From: Methanosarcinales archaeon Methan_01
Lineage (GTDB): Archaea > Halobacteriota > Methanosarcinia > Methanotrichales > Methanotrichaceae
Direction of reading: 5' to 3'
Length of the DNA stretch: 64,000 nucleotides
NCBI GenBank assembly: GCA_001602645.1
Contig: LUYE01000048.1
Span: forward strand, 28,143 to 92,142
Positions 26,781 to 36,031 of the stretch are shown here, one piece after another. Made by a program: the position numbers and the translations under genes. Position 1 is the stretch's first letter; every line of letters starts with the position of its first letter. The notes beneath the pieces are model-generated. The model was given only the letters and a program-made list of their open reading frames with translations, was not told the DNA's origin and did no database searches.

Positions 26781-27578
26781 TTACTTCCTCACCCAGACCG
26801 AGAGGACTGTGGAGTATCTGGTGGTGTTGTACGGAACCGTATCTCCGGTCTTGAATGCCCCGCTGCTGTGGTCGTAGGTTGCCGTCCACTCTCCATCGCC
26901 CGGAACGTCGTAGCGGCAGGTGAGAAGCCACAGGCCCGTCTGGTTGAAGGAGATAACGAAGGAGTCCGAGTCCCCAGTGAACCCACTCTGAACGTTTTTC
27001 TCCGTCATCTGCGGGTAGGCGGAGTAGGTGGCATTGACCTGCTGATCGTTGTACTTGACCGAAAAGGTGACATTATCCTTGTTCATTATCTGATATAGGG
27101 GCTTGTCGGGGGTGATCTCGACGGGCAGCCCGGACTTGAAGCTGCTGGAGCCGTCGTCGCCGGCATTGATGACGGCCTCAGCGGCGCTGTACGTCAGCCT
27201 GTAGGTTGTGTTGCTGTACGAGGGGGCACGCTGTGCTACGAAGACGTAGTTGCCCGGCCAGAAGGTGGTCAGAGGGCTGATGCCAACGTCTCCAACCCGG
27301 CCGTACCCTGCAAACCACTTTCCAACCTCCTTGTCCAGCTTCGTATTGATCTTCTGGCCGTCGGGGGTCACCAGATAAGTTTGATCCATGACGGGAAGGG
27401 CAAATGATGCCGGATCGTGGCCATGGCCATAGAAGACATAAGCTTCCTGGCTCTCGCCGACTTCCGCCAGATCGTTCAGCTCCACCCAGATTCCGTGGCC
27501 GCTTGCGTTCATGGTTGCCGCTCCAATGAGGAGCAGGAGTAGGATTAATGCCGCTCTCGTGTTAATCACCGCATTCAT
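26781..27578 (-). CDS. DUF4198/NikK-like exported metal-uptake protein
   Basis: The 265-aa product has a signal peptide (about residues 1-26) and a mature start near SGHGIWVEL, then AYVFYGHGHDP. A His-rich strand at the start of the mature chain followed by beta domains is the pattern of the DUF4198 family, whose members occur next to nickel or cobalt transporters. Methanogens require nickel for F430, CODH and hydrogenase, so a nickel-capture role is sensible but inferred. It precedes the NikL-like gene by 78 bases on the same strand and likely forms a two-gene unit. Confidence 0.65.
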   Translation of the reverse strand: MNAVINTRAALILLLLLIGAATMNASGHGIWVELNDLAEVGESQEAYVFYGHGHDPASFALPVMDQTYLVTPDGQKINTKLDKEVGKWFAGYGRVGDVGISPLTTFWPGNYVFVAQRAPSYSNTTYRLTYSAAEAVINAGDDGSSSFKSGLPVEITPDKPLYQIMNKDNVTFSVKYNDQQVNATYSAYPQMTEKNVQSGFTGDSDSFVISFNQTGLWLLTCRYDVPGDGEWTATYDHSSGAFKTGDTVPYNTTRYSTVLSVWVRK

Positions 27579-27893
27579 AGTGCTACTTTAAGTATATACA
27601 TCTGTTGGTTAGTATTACATATACCGCGTATCCGCACCAACGCTCCAATTCATCGCATTTCAATCAAGGCTTCTCGGCAAAGGGATATGCATCGGGCTAT
27701 CCTTCCCCCATCCAGATATTGCGGGCATCTGAATCGGCTGGCCAGGGCTCTGCCCGCCCTTCGAGATAGTTCCATCGGACTTTGATCACTCCGGCCTATT
27801 TGCCAGCTCAGAATCGAAGAGTATCATTTGATAATCAGTGGATATAGGATGCTGACGACATTTCTTAAAAAAGACACCGGGAATTCTATCCCG
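27579..27893. other. Intergenic region upstream of the NikK-like gene
   Basis: This 315-base gap holds TATA-like sequence for the minus strand (GTATATGTAA near 27615-27630, and TGTATATACTT nearer the gene) and, at its right end, the terminator of the 31-aa ORF. No convincing gene is seen in the remainder. Confidence 0.5.
27864..27893 (-). terminator. Hairpin with T-run after the 31-aa ORF
   Basis: On the minus strand CGGGA pairs with TCCCG around a six-base loop, followed by GGTGTCTTTTTT. The T-run comes right after the stop of the small membrane-protein gene, so this fits an intrinsic-type terminator. Confidence 0.5.
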
Positions 27894-27989
27894 TCACCTG
27901 GTGTAGTAGACCACAATCAGCATGATCATTAAGAACAGGCTGAAGACGACGATGCAGGGATACCGGCGGAGGGTCTCTCTTATGTCCAT
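27894..27989 (-). CDS. 31-aa single-span membrane protein
   Basis: From the ATG at 27989 the peptide MDIRETLRRYP is followed by a 16-18 residue hydrophobic helix (IVVFSLFLMIMLIVV) and ends YYTR. AAGGTG sits about seven bases ahead, an excellent ribosome site, and a hairpin terminator follows the stop. The track's 60-aa ORF starts earlier in untranslated leader. Positive residues before the helix predict the N-terminus inside. No homologue is recalled; small single-span proteins often attach to larger membrane complexes. Confidence 0.55.
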   Translation of the reverse strand: MDIRETLRRYPCIVVFSLFLMIMLIVVYYTR

Positions 27990-28044
27990 GAAAACACCTT
28001 CTGTATATTTCGCCTTTTTCAGATTTATATCTTTTCGGGGGTGC

Positions 28045-28668
28045 TCACCAGTACTCCTCCAGCCTGGAGGCGACATCTCCGATCCGCCGGTCGACCTCCC
28101 GGGATCCGATGGCCCCGACGGGGATGGCCTCCAGGATCGCCCCGACGTACTTCCTCTTCGCCTCCATCAGGCCGGCGACGTCGGCTTCGGCTATATCGGC
28201 GAGAAGGGCCTCCGCCGCCTCCCTCGATCGGTCGAGGGAGGCCTCCAGCTCCTTCATCAACATCTCGGGATCCACGACTTCGGAGGGACCCTCCCGGATC
28301 GAGTGGACCTCCCCCGCAAGGTCGATGACCGCCTCGATGAGCTGGCCGAAGGCCGAGGCGTCGGCGTCGCACCTGCCGCCGTGGGTCTCGGCGTAGCCGC
28401 AACCTTGGCAGCGGCACCCGCCCGCGTTCTGGACGCAGAAGGGGCAGGCCTCAGGCCTGAGAGGCAGCGAGTCGAGGAGAAACATCGCCGTCGCCATCGC
28501 GAATCGGGCAGCCTCCCGGGCGGTCCGGACCTTTGATAGCCCCGCCTCGAGCCGGTCCAACCTCATGAGGAAGAGGAGGCTTCGTGCCTCCACCGCTCCC
28601 CTCGCCTCCTCCAGGGACCGGGGTTCGATCTTCGCCACAGCCCCCGCCTTGTCCTCAGGGCTCGCCAT
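28045..28668 (-). CDS. Hypothetical alpha-helical protein with a cysteine cluster
   Basis: The product (207 aa from this ATG; 211 aa from the ATG at 28680) is mostly Ala/Glu/Leu/Arg-rich helix. In its centre, CPFCVQNAGGCRCQGCGYAE provides six of the seven cysteines, a zinc-ribbon-like or Fe-S-like cluster. GGGGTCA precedes ATG 28668 and AGAGGTT precedes 28680, so the start is undecided. It is divergent from the AddB-like gene. I do not recognise the family; a nucleic-acid or protein interaction role is possible. Confidence 0.6.
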   Translation of the reverse strand: MASPEDKAGAVAKIEPRSLEEARGAVEARSLLFLMRLDRLEAGLSKVRTAREAARFAMATAMFLLDSLPLRPEACPFCVQNAGGCRCQGCGYAETHGGRCDADASAFGQLIEAVIDLAGEVHSIREGPSEVVDPEMLMKELEASLDRSREAAEALLADIAEADVAGLMEAKRKYVGAILEAIPVGAIGSREVDRRIGDVASRLEEYW

Positions 28669-28799
28669 AGCTGACCCCATCGAACCTCTGGGTCATAAGC
28701 CCTTTCTCCCTCGATCCGGCCATCTCCACCCTCCGGGCGAAATCAGCAAACGGGATATATGACGGCTGCAGATCTCCCGGAGGAGGAAGGAGGAAAGAG

Positions 28800-31700
28800 T
28801 TGAGAATACAGATCCTGCGGGGCCCCGCCCTCTCGGGGAAGACGGAACGGCTGATGGCGGCGATGGCGGAGGCCCACCGGGAGGACCCCACCTCCTACAC
28901 CTTCATCGCCCCAAGCCCGGAGGAGGCGGCTAGCTTCGCCGAGAGGTTCTCGCGGGCCGTCAAGGGTCCCGTCCCCGCCGGAAACTTCGTCACCCTCTCG
29001 AAGGTCGCCGAAGACCTCCATCGGCTCGCCCACCCCGGCGAGGTGCTCCTCAGCAGGGGCGTGGTGAACCTCCTCGCCGCCGACGCCTTCTCCGACCTCC
29101 CCGACGAGGAGCTGGGGGTCTTCGCGCCCCTCCGGGCCTCGCCAGCCTTCGCCCGCTCCGCCGCCGAGGCGGCCTGGGACCTCGCCATCAGGGGCGATGC
29201 CGAGATGGCCGACCTCCTCGCCTCCGAGGAGGCGCTCAATCTCGCGAGGGCGGTCCGGAGGTGTGTCGAACGGGTCCGGGGGCGGGGGGTCTTCGACCTG
29301 GCCGACGCCTGCCGCGGATTCGATCCGGAAGGCGCGAGGGGGTACCTCCGGGAGAGGTACGGGACCCGCCTCTTCGCCGACGGCCTCGCCGACCTCCCCG
29401 GGGCGGAGATGGGGTTTCTATCCCGTCTTATGCCCTTATTCGAGGATGCGACGATCACCCTCGACCCCGCCCTCTGGAGCCGAGGAGGGCTGGAGGAGTT
29501 CCTCGCCCTTCTGGCCGAACGGGGGTTCGAGGAGATCGAGTGCCACCCCCGGGACGAGCCGCTATCGAAGGCCCTCGACTCCTTCCTCCTGGACGGCCCA
29601 CCTCTAACGGCCTCCGACCTCCGGGGCCTCGTCTCCGTCGCGAGCCATTCGGACCCGGAGGCTGAGACCCTCGCCATCTGCCGGGAGGCGAAGAGGCTGA
29701 TCTCCGAAGGGCTCCGCCCCGAGGATATATCGATCGTCGTCGCCGAGCCCTCCACCCGGGGGCGCGAGTTCCTCCGGGCCCTATCGGCCGGAGGCGTCCC
29801 GGCGAGGCTCCTCGCCGGGGAGAACCTCCTGGAGACGAAGATAGTACAGCTGCTCCTCCTGCCCTTCAGGGCGGCGGCCGCGGGGTACCCGCCCGAGATG
29901 ATCCTCGCCCTCCTCGACGGCTGCCTCCCCGCCTCGCCCCGGGACCTGGAGGCCGTCGCCTCCGCCGCCGGCCTCCTCCTCCTGCCGGCTGGCGACCTCT
30001 CGGCGAAGAGGCGAGGTTGGATGGAGGCCCTGGCGGAGCACCAGTCCGCCCTCCAGGAGAAGGGCCGCCTCCTCGCCGCCGACGAGACGGTTCTGGATGG
30101 CGAGGTGGCGGCGGCGGCCCGGCGGGCCGAGCTCTGCGCCACTATTATGATCCGATCCGAGGAGCTCTTCGACCGCCTAGCTCGGATGGAGGCGGCGATC
30201 GATGGGTCAGGCCTCGAGGGGATCGCCTCCGAACTCCGGCGGATGATCGAGCTTCTGGAGCCGGGGCTCGCCGACCTGGAGGAGGAGAGGCTCGCCCTCG
30301 ATAGGTTTGAGGAGGCGCTGACGAGGACCGCCCTGGCGCTCTCGGCCCTCGGCCGGGGCGAGCTCCCCCTCGACCGGCTCCTCTCCATCCTGGCGAATGC
30401 CCTATCGGACCCGGCCTGGTCCGGCTCTGCCCAACCCGGGGCCGTCGAGATCCTCTCCCCAGCCCTCTCCTCGAGGAGGTACCGACGGGTGAAGTTCGTG
30501 GCGGGGTTCAACGATGGCCACTTCCCCAGCCGTTCGGCGAATCCCCTCTACCAGCTGAGCGACTTCTCCGCCGGCAAGGGGGAGAAGAACCTCCACCAGA
30601 GGAGCGACAAGGTGGAGCGGTCTCGGCTCCGGAAGGCCATCGCCGCCTCCTCCCGGGTCGTCGTCTCCTATCCGAGGGCGTCCCGGGAGGGAGCGCCCCT
30701 CGTCCCTTCCCTCTGGCTTTTCAGGATGGCGGGGCTCGGCCCCCTGGAGGGGGAGGCCGGACCGGGGCCGAAGGACCCCCCGGCGATCCTGAGCCGGAGG
30801 GATCTCCGGGTGGAGTACGCCCTAGCCCTCGCCCGGGGCGAGAGGCTGGAGGTCCCGAAAGAACTCCTCCAGGAGGTGGAGCCCCTCCGCCTCCGGGCTG
30901 AAATGGACCGGTTCCGCTGGAGGATCGACGACCCCGAGATATGTCGGGTCCTCTTCGGCAGAAGCTTCAGCTACTCCAAGCTCCGGGAGTATCGGAGCTG
31001 CCCCTTCCGGTTCTTTCTCATTCGGGGCCTGGGGATCGAGGAGCCGACCGCCGAGAGGTTCGAGCTCACCCCCCTGGAGAGGGGAACCGCCTACCACGCC
31101 ATCCTCCGGGCCGTCGGCGGAGGCGATGCCGGGGTAGAGGAGGTCGTCCGTGAGGAGGCGGAGAGGACGGCAGCGAGGTTCCTCGCCGACCAGAAGGTCA
31201 GGACGGTGGAGGCGGTCCGCCGGAGGATCGTCGGGGCCGTCGCCTCCGAGGTCCTCGGCTATCTGAGATTCGAGGCGGAGGATCCCGTCAGGGCCTCCGT
31301 CGGCCGCCGCCGGATGACGGAGGTCCCCTTCAGCCTCCAGCTCCGGAGGATGGGAGACCTCCTACCCCGCTCCTCCTCCGAGTACGGGGACCTGACCTTC
31401 CGGGGGAGGATCGACCGGATCGACCTGGACGCCCCAGGCAAAAAGAGGAGGATCGACGTCGTCCTCTCCGACTACAAATCCTCCGACTCCGGCGCCGAGT
31501 GGGAGCAGCTCCAGCTCTACTCCCTCGCCCTCCTCGCCCTCGGCCTCCCCGACGTCCCTGCGGAGCCGGGATCGATGAGGGCGATCTTCAGGATCGTCCG
31601 ACGGCCGGGGATCTCCCGAATCCTGGAGGTCTCTGCCGACGAGGGGAGGATGGTCCGGCAGAGGTCGAAGCCAAACCCCACCTTCGACGAGGTGGATGGA

Positions 31701-31859
31701 GAGCTCCTGGAGGCTCTGGATGGGATCTTCAAGGGGAGCGGGGAGTTCCGACGGGGCGCCGACCAGGAGGGATCGAAGAAGGGGTGCTGGGGATGCCCCT
31801 TCGAGGCGGAGCCCTGCGCCATCGCCGCCTGGCTGGAGGAGGAGGAGGGGTCTCGGTGA
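28800..31859 (+). CDS. addB: AddB-like helicase/nuclease subunit with Fe-S cysteines
   Basis: The 1019-aa protein begins at TTG after GGAGGAAGGAGG. Residues 8-15 hold a Walker A (GPALSGKT) and the C-terminus holds a RecB-type PD-(D/E)xK nuclease (FRGRIDRID and SDYKSS, about residues 866-892). Cys734 in YRSCPFRFF and the C-terminal trio Cys996, Cys999 and Cys1006 (GCWGC...EPC) match the four-cysteine Fe-S arrangement of AddB nuclease domains. The rest is helicase-like. It overlaps the next gene by GTGA, so both subunits are made together. AddAB resects double-strand breaks for recombination; AddB also reads Chi-like sequences. This family is bacterial in origin, and transfer is likely. Confidence 0.8.
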   Translation: MRIQILRGPALSGKTERLMAAMAEAHREDPTSYTFIAPSPEEAASFAERFSRAVKGPVPAGNFVTLSKVAEDLHRLAHPGEVLLSRGVVNLLAADAFSDLPDEELGVFAPLRASPAFARSAAEAAWDLAIRGDAEMADLLASEEALNLARAVRRCVERVRGRGVFDLADACRGFDPEGARGYLRERYGTRLFADGLADLPGAEMGFLSRLMPLFEDATITLDPALWSRGGLEEFLALLAERGFEEIECHPRDEPLSKALDSFLLDGPPLTASDLRGLVSVASHSDPEAETLAICREAKRLISEGLRPEDISIVVAEPSTRGREFLRALSAGGVPARLLAGENLLETKIVQLLLLPFRAAAAGYPPEMILALLDGCLPASPRDLEAVASAAGLLLLPAGDLSAKRRGWMEALAEHQSALQEKGRLLAADETVLDGEVAAAARRAELCATIMIRSEELFDRLARMEAAIDGSGLEGIASELRRMIELLEPGLADLEEERLALDRFEEALTRTALALSALGRGELPLDRLLSILANALSDPAWSGSAQPGAVEILSPALSSRRYRRVKFVAGFNDGHFPSRSANPLYQLSDFSAGKGEKNLHQRSDKVERSRLRKAIAASSRVVVSYPRASREGAPLVPSLWLFRMAGLGPLEGEAGPGPKDPPAILSRRDLRVEYALALARGERLEVPKELLQEVEPLRLRAEMDRFRWRIDDPEICRVLFGRSFSYSKLREYRSCPFRFFLIRGLGIEEPTAERFELTPLERGTAYHAILRAVGGGDAGVEEVVREEAERTAARFLADQKVRTVEAVRRRIVGAVASEVLGYLRFEAEDPVRASVGRRRMTEVPFSLQLRRMGDLLPRSSSEYGDLTFRGRIDRIDLDAPGKKRRIDVVLSDYKSSDSGAEWEQLQLYSLALLALGLPDVPAEPGSMRAIFRIVRRPGISRILEVSADEGRMVRQRSKPNPTFDEVDGELLEALDGIFKGSGEFRRGADQEGSKKGCWGCPFEAEPCAIAAWLEEEEGSR

Positions 31860-34800
31860 AGGGGGACCTATTCATATCGGCGAGCGCCGGGACGGGGAAG
31901 ACCTACACCATCTCCAAGAGGTACGTCGAGATCTTCGAGGAGGCCCTCCAGGCAGGGGAGGCGATCTCCGTCGGAGAGGTGGCGGCGATAACCTTCACCA
32001 GGAAGGCAGCGGCGGAGATGAAGAGGAGGATCGTCGAGATGATCGCCGACAAGGCCGAAGCCGACGAACGGTGGACGGGCCTTCTTTCCTCCATCCCCTT
32101 CGCCTGGATCGGGACGATCGACTCCTTCGCCGGCCGGATCCTGGCGGAGAACGGGGCCCTCGCCGGGGTTGATCCCGGCCTCCGGGTCGAGGCCCCCTCC
32201 GGCTCTTCGATCCTCGTCCGGAGGGCGGCCCTCCGGGCGGTCTGGGAGAACGAGGCCCTTGCGGAGCCGATCCTGAGGGCCGTGGGCGTCGACGACCTCG
32301 TCAAGGCCCTATGTCTCGGGGCGGAGGGGAGGGCGAAGGTCATCGCCGCAAGGCCGGCGGAGGCCGTCGAGGGAGACCTCCCCCTCCACCAGGATGCGAG
32401 CCTCGCAGCGGAGATCGCCGAGGCGAACCGCGCCTTCCTCGAGCTCTTCCGCCGCTTCGACGCAGTCCGCCGCCGGGAGATGGAGAGGCTCGGCCGGACG
32501 GACTTTCTCGGGGTCCTCCTCTCCCTCCGGGATCTCCTCCTGGAGAGACCCGCCCTGAGGGCCCGGCTCAGAAGCCAGTTCCGATACATCATCGTCGACG
32601 AGTTCCAGGACACCGACCACCTTCAGAAGGAGATCGTCGACCTCCTCCGAGGAGAAAAGACGCGGATCGTCTACGTCGGCGACGGGAAGCAGTCGATATA
32701 CAGGTTCCGGGGGGCAGAGGTGGAGGTCTTCGCCAAGGCGAGGCGGGAGGTGGAGGCGAGGTCCGGGACCGTCCGGGAGCTTGCGACGAACTACCGGTCC
32801 CATCCGGGGGTCCTCGACTTCTGTAACCGCTTCTTCGCTGGGATCTTCGATGGAGCCGACGGCTCCAGCGTCCGGGGATACTGGCCGGTGGCGCCCCTGC
32901 CGGTGGTGGGGGAGACCGGCGACCTCCCTCGGGCGAAGATCCTCTTCCACCCCGAGGACGAGGGGAAGGCCGCCGCCCTCTTCATAAGGAAGATGGTGGG
33001 AAGGGAGTTCGACTTTCTGATGAGGGAGGCGGACGGCTCCGGCGGCGTGAACCTCATCCCGGAGAGGCGAAAGGTCAGATACAAAGACTTCGCCATCCTC
33101 CTGAGAAAGCTCCGGGGCGGGACGGGGGACCGGTATGCAAGTGCCCTGAGGGAGATGGGGATCCCCTGCTACGTCGTCGGTGAGGCGGGGTTCTTCGACC
33201 TCCCCGAGATCAAAGGCATCTTATCCATCCTCAAAGTCCTGGCAGATCCGGCCGACGACCTCTCCCTGACGACGGCCCTCCTCTCCCCAGCCGTCGGCCT
33301 CGACCTCCAGGACCTGGCCCGGCTTAAGGCGAGGGCGAAGGCCATCGCCGAGGAGGGCGACCCCCGCCCCGGCGGGAGCCGGAGAGCCCCACTCTTCGAC
33401 TCCCTCGGCGGGATCGAGGAGGGGGACCTCTCCCCCGAGAAGGCGAGGCGGGTCGGGCGGCTGAGGGAGGTCCTGGACCATTTCGCAGATCGTAAAGACC
33501 TCCTGACCCCCTCCGCCATCCTGGAGGAGGCGGCAGAGCTCCTCGATTACGAGGCCCACCTCGCCCTCGCCGACCCCCTGAGGAGGAGGACCGCAAACCT
33601 CCGGAAGCTGATGGAGGCCTCGAAGGCCCTGGACGAGGCGGGGCTCTCCTTGAGGGAGGTGATCGGAAGGCTCGAAGGCCCCGGGTTCGAGGACGTGGAG
33701 CCAGCCTCCGTCGAGAGCGAGGAGACGGACGCGGTGAAGGTGATGACCGTCCACAAGGCGAAGGGGCTCGAGTTTCCGATCGTCATCGTCGCTGAGACCT
33801 CCTGGAGCGATCGGGCGACACCGCCCCCCTTCCTCCTGAGGAGGGGCGAAGGAGGGGGGAGAGAGCTCGTCATCTCCCTCCTCCCGGAAGAGAAGTCCGG
33901 GGAGGGGACATTTCTCTCCGAGATGGCGGAGGAGGAGAGGAGGCGGGAGGCCGAAGAGGAGGAGAGGACCCTCTACGTCGCCGCCACCAGGGCGAGGGAC
34001 CTCTTGGCCATCACCCTATCCGCCCCCAAGAGGCGGGGGCCGAGGCCCTGGCGGGACCTCCTCGCTCCCATCATCGCCGGCGAGGATGAAAGCCCGGAGG
34101 CCGCCCCCGACTTCTTGGGGGTCCTCGAGGTCGTCAGGGCGGCGGATCTGGAGCCTGGGGAGGACGGCCCCGCCCTCCGGGGCGATGGGTCGGCCATCGT
34201 CCCAGACCTCACCCTCATCGATCCGATCGAGGTCGAGGACGGGAGCCTCCGGATCTCTCCGACCCGCCTCGTCGATCCGGAGGAGCACCAGCCATTCCTG
34301 CCGGGGCTGGCCTCTGCTCGCAAGCCTGAGGCGGCAGAGCTGGAGCTGGAGCCCGAGGCGGCGGCCCTCGCTGATGAGGAGGAGCCCCTGGAGCCGAAGG
34401 ACCTGGGGAGGCTCGCCCACCAGATTCTGGAGGGGCTCGGCGTCGGCGGCCAGACCCTCGACGACCTCGGCTCGGCAGAGCGGCCCCGCCGCCCCCCTCA
34501 CCTCCAGGCCGGGATCTTCGGCGACGACGAGCTCCGGGAGGTCTGGACCGTCCTCGACCGGCTGAAGGGCCACCGCCTCGTGAGGGAGATCGAGGCCGCC
34601 GGAAAGACGAGGACGGAGTACGAGATTCTCCGCCCCTTCGGGCGGCACACCCTCGTCGGGAGGGTCGATAAGCTGGTGAAGACGAGAGAGGGGTGGCATA
34701 TCGTCGACTTCAAGTTCGCCGACTCCTCTGCCCACGCTCCCGCCTACGAGTTTCAGATGAGGTTCTACCTCTACCTCGCCCGGGAGATATTCCGGCCGAT

Positions 34801-34951
34801 GGTGGGGGCGCGGCTCTTCTACCTCAAGGACGGGGGCGTCCGGGATCTCCGGCTCGAAGACGGGGAGGTGGAGGGGTTTGAGGAGGAGCTCCGGAGGAGG
34901 ATCGAGAGGCTTGGGGACGCCTCTGGCACAGAACTTAATTATCCGGACTGA
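31856..34951 (+). CDS. addA: AddA-like UvrD/RecB helicase-nuclease
   Basis: From the GTG at 31856 the product is 1031 aa. It has a complete SF1 helicase set: ASAGTGKT (motif I, residues 9-16), VDEFQDTD (II), YVGDGKQSIYRFRGA (III), a TVHKAKGLEFP motif (V) and LYVAATRARD (VI). The C-terminus ends in a RecB-like nuclease (GRVDKLVK, HIVDFKF). Its length is somewhat shorter than many bacterial AddA proteins. The longer ORF in the track starts far upstream in the shadow frame of addB. With addB it should form an ATP-driven DNA-end resection machine, which in an archaeon would compete with or supplement Rad50-Mre11-HerA-NurA. Confidence 0.85.
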   Translation: MKGDLFISASAGTGKTYTISKRYVEIFEEALQAGEAISVGEVAAITFTRKAAAEMKRRIVEMIADKAEADERWTGLLSSIPFAWIGTIDSFAGRILAENGALAGVDPGLRVEAPSGSSILVRRAALRAVWENEALAEPILRAVGVDDLVKALCLGAEGRAKVIAARPAEAVEGDLPLHQDASLAAEIAEANRAFLELFRRFDAVRRREMERLGRTDFLGVLLSLRDLLLERPALRARLRSQFRYIIVDEFQDTDHLQKEIVDLLRGEKTRIVYVGDGKQSIYRFRGAEVEVFAKARREVEARSGTVRELATNYRSHPGVLDFCNRFFAGIFDGADGSSVRGYWPVAPLPVVGETGDLPRAKILFHPEDEGKAAALFIRKMVGREFDFLMREADGSGGVNLIPERRKVRYKDFAILLRKLRGGTGDRYASALREMGIPCYVVGEAGFFDLPEIKGILSILKVLADPADDLSLTTALLSPAVGLDLQDLARLKARAKAIAEEGDPRPGGSRRAPLFDSLGGIEEGDLSPEKARRVGRLREVLDHFADRKDLLTPSAILEEAAELLDYEAHLALADPLRRRTANLRKLMEASKALDEAGLSLREVIGRLEGPGFEDVEPASVESEETDAVKVMTVHKAKGLEFPIVIVAETSWSDRATPPPFLLRRGEGGGRELVISLLPEEKSGEGTFLSEMAEEERRREAEEEERTLYVAATRARDLLAITLSAPKRRGPRPWRDLLAPIIAGEDESPEAAPDFLGVLEVVRAADLEPGEDGPALRGDGSAIVPDLTLIDPIEVEDGSLRISPTRLVDPEEHQPFLPGLASARKPEAAELELEPEAAALADEEEPLEPKDLGRLAHQILEGLGVGGQTLDDLGSAERPRRPPHLQAGIFGDDELREVWTVLDRLKGHRLVREIEAAGKTRTEYEILRPFGRHTLVGRVDKLVKTREGWHIVDFKFADSSAHAPAYEFQMRFYLYLAREIFRPMVGARLFYLKDGGVRDLRLEDGEVEGFEEELRRRIERLGDASGTELNYPD

Positions 34952-34979
34952 TATAGGGAAGGCGACGAGGTCGGCAGAG

Positions 34980-35894
34980 GTGGCGGTTCCAGATTTCCAG
35001 AGCTTGATGCTCCCCCTCTTGAAGGTCTTGGGAGATGGTGACGAGCACAGCCTTCACGAGGTGATAGAGACTCTGGCAGATCAGTTTGGGCTGATCGAAG
35101 AGGAGAGGCGCGAACTCCTCCCCAGCGGAAGGCAGGCGAAGCTAGCCAACCGGGTGGGGTGGGCGAGGACGTACATGAAGAAGGCTGGCCTCTTGGAGAG
35201 CACGGGAAGGGGCAAGTTCCGGATTAACGATCGGGGTCTTGCAGTCTTGAGATCCGACCCGGCTGAGATCAACGTCAAGTTTCTTGAGCAGTTTCCAGAG
35301 TTTCAGGAATTTCATCGTGGGACCTCCAAAGATGGCCAGAGCGATCCGAACGACGATGCCACCGAGAAGACGAGAACCCCTGAGGAGGTCCTGGAGGCAG
35401 GCTACCAGAACCTGAGGAGGGATCTGGCCCAGGAGCTTCTCGATCGGATAATGGGATGCTCTCCCGAGTTCTTCGAGAGGCTCGTGGTAGACCTGCTGGT
35501 GGCGATGGGATACGGCGGCTCCCGAAGAGATGCGGGCGAGGCTGTCGGCAGGAGCGGCGACGGCGGGATCGACGGGATCATCAAGGAGGATAAGCTCGGC
35601 CTCGACGCCGTCTACATCCAGGCCAAGAGGTGGGAGGGGACGGTGGGCAGGCCGGCGGTCCAGGCCTTCGCCGGAAGCCTGATGGGGAACCGGGCGGGGA
35701 AGGGGGTCTTCATTACGACGTCTCAGTTCACGAAGGAGGCGAACGATTATGTCAAAGGGATCCAGCAGCCTAAGATAGTCCTGATCGATGGGGAGCAGCT
35801 CGCCCAGTTCATGATCGACCATGACATCGGCGTCGCCGACGTCGCCACCTACAGGGTGAAGAGGGTCGACCTGGACTACTTTGGGGAGGAGTGA
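34980..35894 (+). CDS. mrr: Mrr-type restriction endonuclease
   Basis: The product is 304 aa from the GTG at 34980. An N-terminal winged-helix (VAVPDFQSLMLPLLKVL to RGLAVL) matches Mrr_N. The C-terminal Mrr catalytic domain reads GDGGIDGIIKE...DAVYIQAKRW, where the Asp and the QAK strand form the PD-(D/E)xK site. I prefer this GTG because Mrr proteins usually start M-x-V-P-D-Y/F-Q; the track start at 34878 lies within addA. Mrr enzymes cut methylated DNA, and this one might police foreign methylation alongside the type IIG enzyme 14 kb upstream. The spacing from addA is 28 bases, so one transcript is possible. Confidence 0.88.
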   Translation: MAVPDFQSLMLPLLKVLGDGDEHSLHEVIETLADQFGLIEEERRELLPSGRQAKLANRVGWARTYMKKAGLLESTGRGKFRINDRGLAVLRSDPAEINVKFLEQFPEFQEFHRGTSKDGQSDPNDDATEKTRTPEEVLEAGYQNLRRDLAQELLDRIMGCSPEFFERLVVDLLVAMGYGGSRRDAGEAVGRSGDGGIDGIIKEDKLGLDAVYIQAKRWEGTVGRPAVQAFAGSLMGNRAGKGVFITTSQFTKEANDYVKGIQQPKIVLIDGEQLAQFMIDHDIGVADVATYRVKRVDLDYFGEE

Positions 35895-36031
35895 TTCGAG
35901 GCTTGCCGCCTTGAGATGGCGCGATCTCGCTTGAGCATCCGAACCGACGGTCTTGGCTTGGAGAGGACTCCCGGATGATCCGGGGGTCCAAGCCGCCGAA
36001 TAGAGCTCGCGTTTAGATCTCTTCTTTCCCC

